Shown: piece after piece, positions 37,083 to 45,203 of the stretch | How positions within the stretch are numbered: position 1 is the stretch's first letter | Layout of the letters: each line of letters opens with the position of its first letter | Source of the DNA: UPXZ01 sp047974405 | Lineage (GTDB): Bacteria > Bacteroidota > Bacteroidia > Bacteroidales > Paludibacteraceae | DNA length: 64,000 bases | Assembly: GCA_047974405.1 (NCBI GenBank) | Contig: JBKECI010000063.1 | Location: 7,638-71,637, forward strand | Direction of reading: 5' to 3' | Made by a program: the position numbers and the translations under genes | Notes under the pieces: model-generated | Seen by the model: the letters and a program-made list of their open reading frames with translations, nothing else | Told to the model about the DNA's origin: nothing | Database searches by the model: none

Positions 37083-37442
37083 TTAATATTTTTTTTTATC
37101 TTCTCTTGCAGTAGAGTGGTTTTTTGTATGTAAACCTAAACAACAATACAGTTCCAAAAGTTTTTTGAGAAGTGCATTGCCAGGGATTCTTTTTCGCTCC
37201 CCAATATGTTGGAACAGCGATTCGTATGCTATTTCCAATCGTGTGATATTTTTTTAGGGAAAACTCTGCTGAAAGTATTTTATAATATCATTGGTTGAAG
37301 AAATGAGAAAAAAGGGGGAAGATTTTTCTTCAAAATTCTCAAAACTGTTCTCTTTCTTGGTGTTGCCGTACAAGAATTTGGCAAGAGCCAGATAGAATTG
37401 TTCCAAAAGTCTCACAATATGGTCTTTCTCTTTTATGGACAT
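37083..37442 (-). pseudogene. Small gene behind trpA interrupted by an in-frame stop
   Basis: The minus-strand frame from ATG 37442 codes 62 residues (opening MSIKEKDHIVRLLEQFYLAL) to a TAA at 37256-37254. The same frame then continues open for 56 codons (ITRLEIAYESLFQHIGE, then ALLKKLLELYCCLGLH) to a TAA at 37085-37083. The downstream part reads like genuine helical protein, so a single ~118-residue gene seems broken by one nonsense codon. The start resembles DUF6483-like small proteins, but this is a weak impression. It is 19 bp after trpA and 18 bp before the nitroreductase gene. An upstream-only 62-aa product is possible. Confidence 0.6.
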
Positions 37443-37461
37443 TGTTTTTGTTAAAAAAAAA

Positions 37462-38232
37462 TTATTGATTCAGTCTTTCCAACAGTAATTTGATGGCTTC
37501 GTTGGCGCTGTCTGTTTCGTTTTGCGCTTTGATATATGCGCTGCCGATAATTGCTCCTGATGCGTATTTGAATACCATCTCTTTGGTAGCTTTGTTTGAA
37601 ATCCCAAAACCTATCATACGCGGGTTTTTAAGATTCATACTTTTGATTTTTTCAAAATAAGCCGTTTGTTTGTCAAACGAAGATTGTGTTCCGGTAACCG
37701 AGGCTGAAGATACCATATATATAAATCCGTTTGTATTGTTGTCTATTTCACGAATCCGTTCTTCAGAGGTTTCGGGTGTGATGAGGAATATGAATTTTAA
37801 GCTGTATTTTTCGACAACTGTTTTGTAATTGATCAAATAGTCGCTTATTGGCAGGTCCGGTATGATCATTCCATCCACCTCTACACGTTTACACTCTTTA
37901 CAAAATGCCTCGAATCCAAATTGCATAATGGGGTTAAGGTAGCCCATCAGGATAAGCGGGATATGGACTGTTTTCCTGATATGGGTCAATTGTTCGAACA
38001 ATAGGCGTATGCTTATGCCGTTTTCTAATGCTTGGTGGCTACTTTGTTGGATTACTACGCCGTCTGCCATAGGGTCTGAAAAGGGAATGCCCACTTCTAT
38101 CAAATCAACGCCGTTGTTTTGTAATGTTTCGATGGTGGAAGCGGTGTCATCCAAGTTGGGAAATCCGGCGGTGATGTATATAGAGAGTATGTTTTCTTTT
38201 TTTTCCTGAAATAATCTGTTGATTCTGTTCAT
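37462..38232 (-). CDS. trpA: Tryptophan synthase alpha subunit
   Basis: 256 aa. Seen: YITAGFPNLDDT, the catalytic Glu in LIEVGIPFSDPMADG, the catalytic Asp in MIIPDLP, and GFGISNKATKEM with a phosphate-binding IGSAYIK. It cleaves indole-3-glycerol phosphate to indole, which passes to TrpB. It is the last trp gene of the operon, 34 bp after trpF. Confidence 0.95.
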   Translation of the reverse strand: MNRINRLFQEKKENILSIYITAGFPNLDDTASTIETLQNNGVDLIEVGIPFSDPMADGVVIQQSSHQALENGISIRLLFEQLTHIRKTVHIPLILMGYLNPIMQFGFEAFCKECKRVEVDGMIIPDLPISDYLINYKTVVEKYSLKFIFLITPETSEERIREIDNNTNGFIYMVSSASVTGTQSSFDKQTAYFEKIKSMNLKNPRMIGFGISNKATKEMVFKYASGAIIGSAYIKAQNETDSANEAIKLLLERLNQ

Positions 38233-38266
38233 TTTTTATCTAATTCAAAGGGATTATATTTTCCGA

Positions 38267-38896
38267 TTAATCTTTATTACGTATTTCTTGAATAAAAATA
38301 TTGATTTTTTCAACGTCTTTTACACCCGGTTTTACTTCAAATTTGCTGTTGATGTCGATTCCTGCCAATTTGGGATGATGAATTTTACAGATAGATTTGA
38401 CATCGTCAGACGAAATACCTCCGCTGAGGATAAATTCTTTTTCTCCTTGGTATGCAGAGAGAATGCTCCAATTAAATTTAAGTCCAGAACCGCCGTAAAC
38501 ATCTGTTTTGGTATCGAAAAGAAAATAATCGCAAACGGTTTCATACTCTTTGGTAACTTTGAAATTATCTGCCGACATAATTGAGAATGCTTTTATTACG
38601 ATAACGTTTGCTTCTTCGTTAAGTCTTTTACACAATTCTTTGTTTTCGGCACCGTGTAATTGTACGCCGTCCAAATTGTATTTTCTGATATATGTAAGGA
38701 TGTTTTCCAGCTCTTCATTTACAAATACTCCGATTTTTTTTATGCTTTCGGGTATTTGTTTTAAAATATTTGTATCCAAATTTTTGGCAAATCTTGGAGA
38801 TTCGGGATAGAAGATAAAACCTACCATATCTGGATTTAATCGTATGATTTGCAGTATATTTTCAGATTCTCGCAAGCCACATATTTTTATTATCAT
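38267..38896 (-). CDS. trpF: Phosphoribosylanthranilate isomerase
   Basis: 209 aa from the ATG at 38896. The frame opens at 38947, but that start would overlap trpC and adds an unrelated 17 residues; the chosen start gives the standard MIIKICGLR with the catalytic Cys. Also seen: VGFIFYPESPRF, VQLHGAE and the Asp of FDTKTDVYGGSG, and LSGGISSDD. It converts PRA to CdRP. Confidence 0.94.
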   Translation of the reverse strand: MIIKICGLRESENILQIIRLNPDMVGFIFYPESPRFAKNLDTNILKQIPESIKKIGVFVNEELENILTYIRKYNLDGVQLHGAENKELCKRLNEEANVIVIKAFSIMSADNFKVTKEYETVCDYFLFDTKTDVYGGSGLKFNWSILSAYQGEKEFILSGGISSDDVKSICKIHHPKLAGIDINSKFEVKPGVKDVEKINIFIQEIRNKD

Positions 38897-38939
38897 AGTA
38901 TTTTTTTTAATTGAAAAAAGATAAATTCGAAGCGCTGTT

Positions 38940-39719
38940 TCAAGCAATTTGACTGATGAATTTTTTTAATGCTTCGGATGGATTATCCTCTTTCATAAAA
39001 TTTTCGCCCATCAAAAATCCCTGATAGCCGTACTTTCTCAATTCAATGACCGATTGAGGGTTGGATATTCCACTTTCACTTATTTTTACAAAATTATCGG
39101 GAATCAACGGCGCTAATTTTTTTGACGTTTGCAAATCAGTTTCAAAGGTTTTCAGATTTCTGTTGTTTACCCCTACCATATCTACATATTCGTTGATATA
39201 CTTCAGCTCTTCTTTATCGTGTATTTCGAGTAGTACTTCCAATCCCAGCGATTTAGCCAATTTTGCAAAATTCTCTGTTTCGGAAATTGTCAAAGCAGCC
39301 GCGATCAGTAAAATGACGTCTGCTCCCATTGCTTTTGTTTCGTAAAACTGATAAGCATCCACCATAAAGTCTTTGCGTAAAATAGGGCAATCGACGTATA
39401 GACGGGTAGAAGTCAAATCTTCTACGTTGCCTCCAAAAAACGGATAGTCAGTCAGGATGGAAACGCCCGATGCTCCGTTGCTGCAATAAGCCGGTACTAT
39501 TTCGCGAGAAATACCGTTTTCTTTTATCCAACCTTTGGAAGGCGACTTTCGCTTAAATTCGCTGATAATACCCGACTTTGATTGCAATAGGTTATTTTTG
39601 AGTGAAATGCAGCTACGGGAGAAATATACCTCTTTTTCTAAATCGGCAATGGATTTTAATTGCTTTCGCTCAGCTATTTCTATTTGTTTTTTCGCAATTA
39701 TTTTTTCTAAAATGGTCAT
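38940..39719 (-). CDS. trpC: Indole-3-glycerol phosphate synthase
   Basis: 259 aa. Seen: EFKRKSPSKGWI (substrate-binding Lys), VSILTDYPFFGG, LRKDFMVDAYQ (catalytic Lys), LLEIHDKEEL, GVNNRNLKTF and SESGISNPQ. It closes the indole ring from CdRP. The upstream gene is the GxxExxY protein (60 bp), the downstream one trpF. Confidence 0.95.
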   Translation of the reverse strand: MTILEKIIAKKQIEIAERKQLKSIADLEKEVYFSRSCISLKNNLLQSKSGIISEFKRKSPSKGWIKENGISREIVPAYCSNGASGVSILTDYPFFGGNVEDLTSTRLYVDCPILRKDFMVDAYQFYETKAMGADVILLIAAALTISETENFAKLAKSLGLEVLLEIHDKEELKYINEYVDMVGVNNRNLKTFETDLQTSKKLAPLIPDNFVKISESGISNPQSVIELRKYGYQGFLMGENFMKEDNPSEALKKFISQIA

Positions 39720-39779
39720 AAACTTTTGAATGTGATTGGTGAAAATTAGTGTATTGGTGGCAAAGGGTAGGACGAGCTG

Positions 39780-40157
39780 TCAATATACGAGTCTTTTGTA
39801 TTCCAACTTTCCTCTACCAAAGTTTACCAACAGCGCCAATTTATTTTCAGAAACTTTTAAGTAGTTGATTGTTTGTGAAATGTGTTCGTCGGTAAGGTGT
39901 GTTACACATTTTAAAACCAAAATAATTTTATTGAATATCACAAAGTCTGCATAGAATTTGTGTGGGAGGATAACTCCCCTGAAAAGCACATCGTATTCTT
40001 TTTCCCGTTCATATTCCATATTTTCTTGGGTTAATACAACTTCCATCGCATCTTTATATACAATTTCGGAAAATCCGTGTCCCAGTGTATTGTGTATTTC
40101 CATACATTTTCCGATGATAAAGTAACTCTCTTCTTTGTAGATAATTTCGTTTGTCAT
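39780..40157 (-). CDS. GxxExxY-family protein inserted in the trp operon
   Basis: 125 aa from the ATG at 40157 (ATG 40178 would add 7 residues); this start gives the usual family opening NEIIYKEESYFIIGK. Seen: the naming motif GFSEIVY, YADFVIFNKIILVLKCV and QTINYLKVSENKLALLVNFG. The family has a PD-(D/E)XK-like fold; the usual E-[IL]-K core here reads V-L-K, so the acidic residue seems lost. Function of the family is unknown. It sits between trpD (51 bp upstream of this start) and trpC, on the same strand, and is not part of tryptophan synthesis. Confidence 0.8.
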   Translation of the reverse strand: MTNEIIYKEESYFIIGKCMEIHNTLGHGFSEIVYKDAMEVVLTQENMEYEREKEYDVLFRGVILPHKFYADFVIFNKIILVLKCVTHLTDEHISQTINYLKVSENKLALLVNFGRGKLEYKRLVY

Positions 40158-40208
40158 AGGCGTATCTTTTTTCGCCACGAATATACGAATAAACCACGAA
40201 TAATTCGC

Positions 40209-41204
40209 TTATCTATAAACTTCTATAAATTTTTCGAAAGCCTGTTTTGCTTTTCCATTTTCGATAGTTTTGTTTGCTTCGTTTACACATTGTTCTATGC
40301 TTTTTTTGGGGCAGGCAGTTTGGATGGCAAAAGCGGCATTTGCGACAACTACATTTTTTTGCGCCGCCGGAGCTTTATTTTCAAGTACTTGAATAAATAT
40401 TTGGGCGGCATCTTTTACAGTCTTGCCTCCAAAAAGTTCGGCAGGCGTTATTTGCATCATACCTACTTTTTCGGGTGTAAAAATAGTTTCTCCCTTGTTA
40501 TTTATTACTTTGAACGAGCTGGTAAGAGAAATTTCATCGTAACCGTCCATACTGTGGACGATGGTATAATTTATCCCCAGATTTTGATATACATAATTGT
40601 AGAGGCGCATCATTTTGAGGTTGTAAGTTCCCAAACATTGATATTGCGGACGAACCGGACTTATAAGTGGTCCTAATACGTTGAAAAAAGTACGTACACC
40701 CAAATTTTTGCGTACGGGAGCCACGTTTTTCATTGCCGGGTTAAAGACAGGAGCGTGCAGATAGGCAAATCCACTTCTGTCTAATGATTTTTTTAGTACA
40801 TCGGGGTTGGTTGTAAACTTAGCGCCGTAATATTCCAGTACGTTGGAAGAACCACTCACTGAAGTAGCACCGTAATTTCCGTGTTTTGCAACGTTGTAAC
40901 CTGCTCCTGCAAGAACAAAACAGGCGCAAGTAGAAATGTTGAATGTATTTTTGCCATCGCCTCCGGTTCCTACAATATCTATTGGAGCAAATTCGTTCAA
41001 ATCTATTTTTATAGCGGTATCGAGCAGTGCGTTACGAAATCCGATAATTTCGTTCAATTCGATGCTGCGCATTAGATAAACCGAGATAAAAGCCGCAATT
41101 TGTTCGTAGTTATATTTTCCGGTAGCTATATTGGTCATCACTTCGGCGGCTTCGGTTTGGGTTAGCGATTGATGGTCGAAAAGCCTGTTTAGTATTTGTT
41201 TCAT
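40209..41204 (-). CDS. trpD: Anthranilate phosphoribosyltransferase
   Basis: 331 aa. Seen: the PRPP-binding loop DIVGTGGDGKNTFNIST, AKHGNYGATSVSGSSNVLE, FAYLHAPVFNPAMKNVAPVR and ISPVRPQYQCLGTY. It couples anthranilate to PRPP. It is a separate protein, not fused to TrpG. An unusual 188-nt gap separates it from trpG. Confidence 0.95.
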   Translation of the reverse strand: MKQILNRLFDHQSLTQTEAAEVMTNIATGKYNYEQIAAFISVYLMRSIELNEIIGFRNALLDTAIKIDLNEFAPIDIVGTGGDGKNTFNISTCACFVLAGAGYNVAKHGNYGATSVSGSSNVLEYYGAKFTTNPDVLKKSLDRSGFAYLHAPVFNPAMKNVAPVRKNLGVRTFFNVLGPLISPVRPQYQCLGTYNLKMMRLYNYVYQNLGINYTIVHSMDGYDEISLTSSFKVINNKGETIFTPEKVGMMQITPAELFGGKTVKDAAQIFIQVLENKAPAAQKNVVVANAAFAIQTACPKKSIEQCVNEANKTIENGKAKQAFEKFIEVYR

Positions 41205-41392
41205 TTGTTTAGATTCTTATTGTTTTAGTTGTGCCGATTTCATACTTTCCTTCTATTTAATAACCATTATTTTATGTGTTTTGCGAATAATTTTGCAACA
41301 AAGTTCTTCATAAAAAAATGTCTTTACATGCCCCAATTTTCTCTTGTCTAATACAATTAAAGTGTCTTAATATTGATATTTTGAATAATATC

Positions 41393-41959
41393 TTACGAGG
41401 TAAGCCAGTTTTTAAGTATTTTTTCTCCTTCGGGTGTCAAAATAGATTCGGGATGAAACTGTACCCCCCGTACATCATACGTTTTGTGGCGTAATGCCAT
41501 TATTAGCCCTGTTTCGTCCACAGCCGTTATTTCCAGGGAGTTTGGAAAATTTTCGTTTGATACTGCCCACGAATGATACCTGCCTGCTTCTATTGTTGTT
41601 GGCAAATTTCGAAAAAGTACATCGTCTGCAGCAACATCAATTTTTGTACTCACTCCGTGAAATACATCAGGTAGGTTGATGAGCGTAGCTCCAAAAGCTT
41701 CGCCAATGGCTTGCTCGCCGAGGCAAACCCCCAAAATGCTTTTGGAGGAGGCATATGTTTTGATTAAATCGAGCAAAATACCCGATTCGGAAGGGATGCC
41801 CGGTCCGGGAGAAAGGATGATTTTATCGTATTTATCAATTTCTTTTAGTTCGATTTTGTCATTCCGGTGTATCTCTATATTTTCGTAGCCCAATTTTTTC
41901 ACGACATGCGCCAGATTGTATGTAAACGAGTCGTAATTGTCAAAAATTAATATTCTCAT
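41393..41959 (-). CDS. trpG: Anthranilate synthase component II (glutamine amidotransferase)
   Basis: 188 aa, one class I amidotransferase domain. Seen: IFDNYDSFTYNL, LSPGPGIPSESG, the catalytic Cys in LGVCLGEQAIGEAFG, and the His/Glu pair in GVQFHPESILTPEG. It supplies ammonia to TrpE; the same kind of subunit can also serve PabB in folate synthesis. It lies 77 bp after trpE. Confidence 0.94.
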   Translation of the reverse strand: MRILIFDNYDSFTYNLAHVVKKLGYENIEIHRNDKIELKEIDKYDKIILSPGPGIPSESGILLDLIKTYASSKSILGVCLGEQAIGEAFGATLINLPDVFHGVSTKIDVAADDVLFRNLPTTIEAGRYHSWAVSNENFPNSLEITAVDETGLIMALRHKTYDVRGVQFHPESILTPEGEKILKNWLTS

Positions 41960-42036
41960 AATCTGAATTTTGAATTATATGATTTTAGTTTTTTGGGTAA
42001 CATCGTCTAATTTGTTTTCATGTTTTTCTGAGCAAG

Positions 42037-43437
42037 TTATATCTCAGACATTTGTATTGCCCTTTTCAGTGCTGCCAATTTGTTGTTTACCTCTTGCAGT
42101 TCGCTCTCTTCGTCTGATTTGGCTACAATTCCTGCTCCGGCTTGGTAATAGAGGGTATTTTCTTTACTTACGAATGATCGGATGGTTATTGCCTGATTAA
42201 AATTTCCGTCAAAACCGATATATCCGATGCATCCGCCATACGGCCCCCTGTCATGCGGTTCTATTTTGTCTATTAACTGCATAGCTTTTATTTTGGGGGC
42301 TCCCGAAAGTGTACCGGCAGGAAAAGTATCGGCAAAAAGTTTGATTATTTTAGTATTCGTATGCAATTTTCCGCTTACGCTTGATACCAAATGCAACACA
42401 TGCGAATAGTACTGAACTTCTCGAAAAATGTCCACATTCACACTTTCACAGTTGCGACTCAAGTCGTTACGTGCCAAATCGACCAACATCACATGTTCGG
42501 CATTCTCCTTTTTGTCAGTCATCAGTTTTTCTGCCAACAACAGATCTTTTTCATCATCCCCTGTCCGTTTAAAGGTGCCTGCTATAGGTTTGATATAAGC
42601 TTTCTTTTTTCTTGCATCTACTACCAGATGCGCTTCGGGCGATGAACCGAAAATTCTGAAATCGCCAAAATTGAAGTAAAATAGGTAAGGAGAAGGATTT
42701 ACAGAACGTAACGTACGGTATAGCATAAAATCGTCTCCCGTGTATTGCTGGTAAAATCGTCGCGAAACAACTATCTGAAAAACATTTCCTTTGTGGCACT
42801 CTTCTTTGCCTTGTTTGACCATAGATTTGTATTGCTCGTCCGAAATATGGCACTGCTCCTTTCCAACTGCCGAAAAGGGATAGGTGGCAAAATTGTTGTT
42901 CATCAGAACGTTTTCGATTTCGGAAATGGAAGATATTTCGTTCTCAAGCAAATTTTCTATAATCATCAAATCATTATTAAAATGGTTGATGGCAATGATG
43001 TATTTGAAGAATACGTAGTGCAATCCCGGCATACTTCCCGGTGTGGTTTGGCGTGCTGTCAGTTTTATGTCTTCAAAATATTGCACAGACTCGTACGAAG
43101 TATAACCCAATAAACCATTGATGATGGGTTTTTCGTTGATATTTTCGATTTCAAAAGATTTTAAAAAAGTATCAAAACGGTCGGCTACCGTCATTTTGTC
43201 TGTAACTTGGGTGGTCATTTTATTCCCGCCGGGATATTCTTCGGTAATCACAAAGTTATTAACCGAAATACTGCCTATCGGAGCAAAGCCGATATAAGAA
43301 TAGCTGTTTTCATTCCCGTGATAGTCAGAACTTTCCAGCAATACAGAATTGGTGTATAAGTCTCTTATTTTTAGATATATGCTCACCGGGGTTTGCAGGT
43401 CTGCAAGCAGCTTTTTTGTTTGGGTGTATAGTTTCAT
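42037..43437 (-). CDS. trpE: Anthranilate synthase component I
   Basis: 466 aa. Seen: the LLES motif (SVLLESSDYH) near residue 33, which binds feedback-inhibiting Trp in the family, and the chorismate-utilising domain with IVSRRFYQQYTGD, PSPYLFYFNFGDF, AGTFKRTGDDEKD, LVDLARNDLSR and PAGTLSGAPKIKAMQLID. It commits chorismate to tryptophan. LLES argues for TrpE over PabB. It is 83 bp after trpB. Confidence 0.95.
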   Translation of the reverse strand: MKLYTQTKKLLADLQTPVSIYLKIRDLYTNSVLLESSDYHGNENSYSYIGFAPIGSISVNNFVITEEYPGGNKMTTQVTDKMTVADRFDTFLKSFEIENINEKPIINGLLGYTSYESVQYFEDIKLTARQTTPGSMPGLHYVFFKYIIAINHFNNDLMIIENLLENEISSISEIENVLMNNNFATYPFSAVGKEQCHISDEQYKSMVKQGKEECHKGNVFQIVVSRRFYQQYTGDDFMLYRTLRSVNPSPYLFYFNFGDFRIFGSSPEAHLVVDARKKKAYIKPIAGTFKRTGDDEKDLLLAEKLMTDKKENAEHVMLVDLARNDLSRNCESVNVDIFREVQYYSHVLHLVSSVSGKLHTNTKIIKLFADTFPAGTLSGAPKIKAMQLIDKIEPHDRGPYGGCIGYIGFDGNFNQAITIRSFVSKENTLYYQAGAGIVAKSDEESELQEVNNKLAALKRAIQMSEI

Positions 43438-43520
43438 TTTCGTATTATTTATTCTTTGATATGAGAGTGGCGCAGGTTGTCTAATTGAGCTATTAGAATG
43501 TTCAAATTATTTCTCTTTAT

Positions 43521-44744
43521 TTATTTTTGGGGTAAACTTTGAAAAATTTTTATGTATGTTTCCATATCTTTATCTCCCCGTCCTGAAACTGTCAGTACAA
43601 TGATATCTTTCTTGCCAAAAATTTCTTTTTTCAATACAGCCAATGCGTGTGCAGATTCAATGGCGGGAATAATTCCTTCCAGTTGTGTAAGCTCCATGGC
43701 TGCTTCCAATGCCTCATCGTCGTTGATGGCAAGCACTTTGGTTCTTCCCGTGCGTGCAAGATGCGCATGTGCGGGTCCAATGCCGGGATAGTCCAAACCT
43801 GCCGAAATAGAATAAGGTTCTATGATTTGCCCGTCGGCATTTTGCATCAGAAGAGTTTTGCTACCGTGGATGATTCCGGGTGTACCCACATTTATGGTTG
43901 CGGCTGTTTTTCCTGTTTCTATTCCCTTTCCACCTGCCTCTGCCGAGATTATTTTTACTTTCCCGTTGTCCAAAAAATGGTAATAAGTTCCCATAGCATT
44001 GCTACCACCTCCCACACAAGCTATCAAGCAATCGGGATAATCCCTGTCTATCTGCTCTTGCAATTGTATTTTTATCTCCTCGCTAATGACCGACTGAAAA
44101 AAACCGACCATTTCGGGGTAAGGATGTGGTCCAACCGTGGAGCCGATGATATAAAAAGCTTGCGGATTGGTACACCAATAGCGGATGGCTTCGTTGGTGG
44201 CATCTTTTAATGTCATATTCCCACTTGTTACGGGAGTGACTTCCGCTCCGAGCATACGCATTTTTTGCACGTTGAGGTATTGTCGTTCCACATCCGTTTT
44301 TCCCATAAAAACGATACATTTCAACCCCATCAAGGCGCAAGCCGTTGCGGTAGCCACACCGTGCTGTCCGGCTCCCGTTTCAGCGATGATTTCGGTTTTA
44401 CCCATCCGTATGGCTAATAGTATCTGCCCGAGTGCATTATTTATCTTATGCGCTCCGGTATGATTCAGATCTTCCCTTTTCAGATAAATTTGTGTATCGT
44501 ATTTTTGAGACAACCGCGAGGCAAAATAGAGTGGGGTAGGCCGTCCTACGTAATCTTTTAATAACTTATAATATGATTGAAGAAATTTGGAATCATTTTT
44601 TGCCTCATCAAACGCTACGGCAAGCTTCTGTACCGTTGCGTGAAGTATTTCGGGAATGTAAGCACCGCCAAATTCACCGTAGTAGCCATTGGCTCTTGAA
44701 AGAGAGTTCGGTACAATGTTTTTATCAATATTGGTATAAATCAT
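43521..44744 (-). CDS. trpB: Tryptophan synthase beta subunit
   Basis: 407 aa. Seen: YGEFGGAYIPEIL, the PLP lysine in HTGAHKINNALGQ, AETGAGQHGVATA, the PLP-phosphate loop GGGSNAMG, and SAGLDYPGIGPAHA. It condenses indole and serine to Trp. It is the first structural gene of the operon and is preceded by the trpL attenuator, with the terminator T-run ending 29 nt before the start codon. Confidence 0.96.
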   Translation of the reverse strand: MIYTNIDKNIVPNSLSRANGYYGEFGGAYIPEILHATVQKLAVAFDEAKNDSKFLQSYYKLLKDYVGRPTPLYFASRLSQKYDTQIYLKREDLNHTGAHKINNALGQILLAIRMGKTEIIAETGAGQHGVATATACALMGLKCIVFMGKTDVERQYLNVQKMRMLGAEVTPVTSGNMTLKDATNEAIRYWCTNPQAFYIIGSTVGPHPYPEMVGFFQSVISEEIKIQLQEQIDRDYPDCLIACVGGGSNAMGTYYHFLDNGKVKIISAEAGGKGIETGKTAATINVGTPGIIHGSKTLLMQNADGQIIEPYSISAGLDYPGIGPAHAHLARTGRTKVLAINDDEALEAAMELTQLEGIIPAIESAHALAVLKKEIFGKKDIIVLTVSGRGDKDMETYIKIFQSLPQK

Positions 44745-44772
44745 TTTTGTGTGAAATATTATTGTGAGATTG

Positions 44773-44806
44773 AAAAAAAAAAACTTATCGTGGGTTTTAC
44801 GATAAG
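44773..44806 (-). terminator. trp attenuator terminator hairpin
   Basis: On the minus strand CTTATCGT (44806-44799) pairs perfectly with ACGATAAG (44791-44784), 7-nt loop, followed by 11 T (44783-44773). It lies between the trp promoter and trpB, so it must be bypassed for the operon to be read. An alternative pairing of 44851-44860 with 44787-44795 (9 bp, one bulge) would destroy it. Confidence 0.88.
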
Positions 44807-44816
44807 CTTTTTCATT

Positions 44817-44836
44817 AATATTTTGTCCTAAATATT
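44817..44836 (-). other. Small AT-only hairpin in the trp leader
   Basis: On the minus strand AATATTT (44836-44830) and AAATATT (44823-44817) form a 7-bp stem with a 6-nt loop between the trpL stop and the terminator. It is weak; possible pausing or spacer element. Confidence 0.3.
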
Positions 44837-44842
44837 TGATAC

Positions 44843-44885
44843 GGCAATTTACCTCACGATTTTGTATAATAATGTAAACTGTGCC
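44843..44885 (-). promoter_or_regulatory. trp leader 1:2-type hairpin
   Basis: On the minus strand GGCA-CAG-TTTAC (44885-44874), starting at the last G of the third Trp codon, pairs with GTAAA-T-TGCC (44852-44843): 5 bp and 4 bp separated by an internal loop. Its loop contains the segment that could pair with the terminator's 3' arm. A ribosome stalled on the Trp codons would cover the 5' arm and leave that segment free. This is inference from base pairing. Confidence 0.6.
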
Positions 44886-44913
44886 ACCACCAATATTTAG
44901 ATATGCTGTTCAT
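44854..44913 (-). CDS. trpL: trp operon leader peptide
   Basis: 19 codons: MNSISKYWWWHSLHYYTKS, then TGA. Three consecutive TGG codons lie at 44892-44884 (residues 8-10). The ORF starts about 31 nt after the predicted transcript start, ends 48 nt before the terminator hairpin, and is followed by alternative pairings and trpB. Three Trp in 19 residues is far beyond chance and matches the classical regulatory leader peptide of attenuation, in which ribosome stalling at Trp codons senses charged tRNA(Trp). There is no Shine-Dalgarno, which is normal for Bacteroidota; the upstream is A-rich. Confidence 0.85.
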   Translation of the reverse strand: MNSISKYWWWHSLHYYTKS

Positions 44914-44950
44914 TGCTTGTACTTTTTGTAAGATTGCTTAAATTATTTGA

Positions 44951-44981
44951 CAAAAGTAATATTTATATTGATATTGACAAT
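44951..44981 (-). promoter_or_regulatory. Promoter of the trp operon
   Basis: On the minus strand ATTG (44981-44978), a 19-nt spacer and TACTTTTG (44958-44951) match the Bacteroidota consensus with one mismatch in the -33 box. The transcript would start near 44944, giving a leader of about 200 nt that includes trpL and the attenuator. Confidence 0.65.
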
Positions 44982-45203
44982 GATTTTTTGAAAATAATTG
45001 CAAAAAAGTTTTGAAACGTAATTCAGACTTGCAGATTCTTTTTCTTCAACGTTTATTGCAATTGTTAATTTTCAGAAAACGTTTGCTGTGAAATAATTAC
45101 ATTAATCGTTGTCAATGCATTACAAACCTAAAAATAATTGGGTAGCATTGTACTCGTTTTATTGCCAATCTTACCAAATTGATAACATTTATACCAAAAT
45201 CTG
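44982..45203. other. Intergenic region between the trp promoter and the large surface protein gene
   Basis: About 220 bp of AT-rich sequence upstream of both divergent transcription units. No TAnnTTTG box was found for the plus-strand gene, and no operator-like palindrome stands out. Confidence 0.4.

Noticed and set aside
38897..38947. Extended start of trpF overlapping trpC
   Set aside because: The 17 extra residues do not belong to the family; the later ATG gives the standard KICGLR start.
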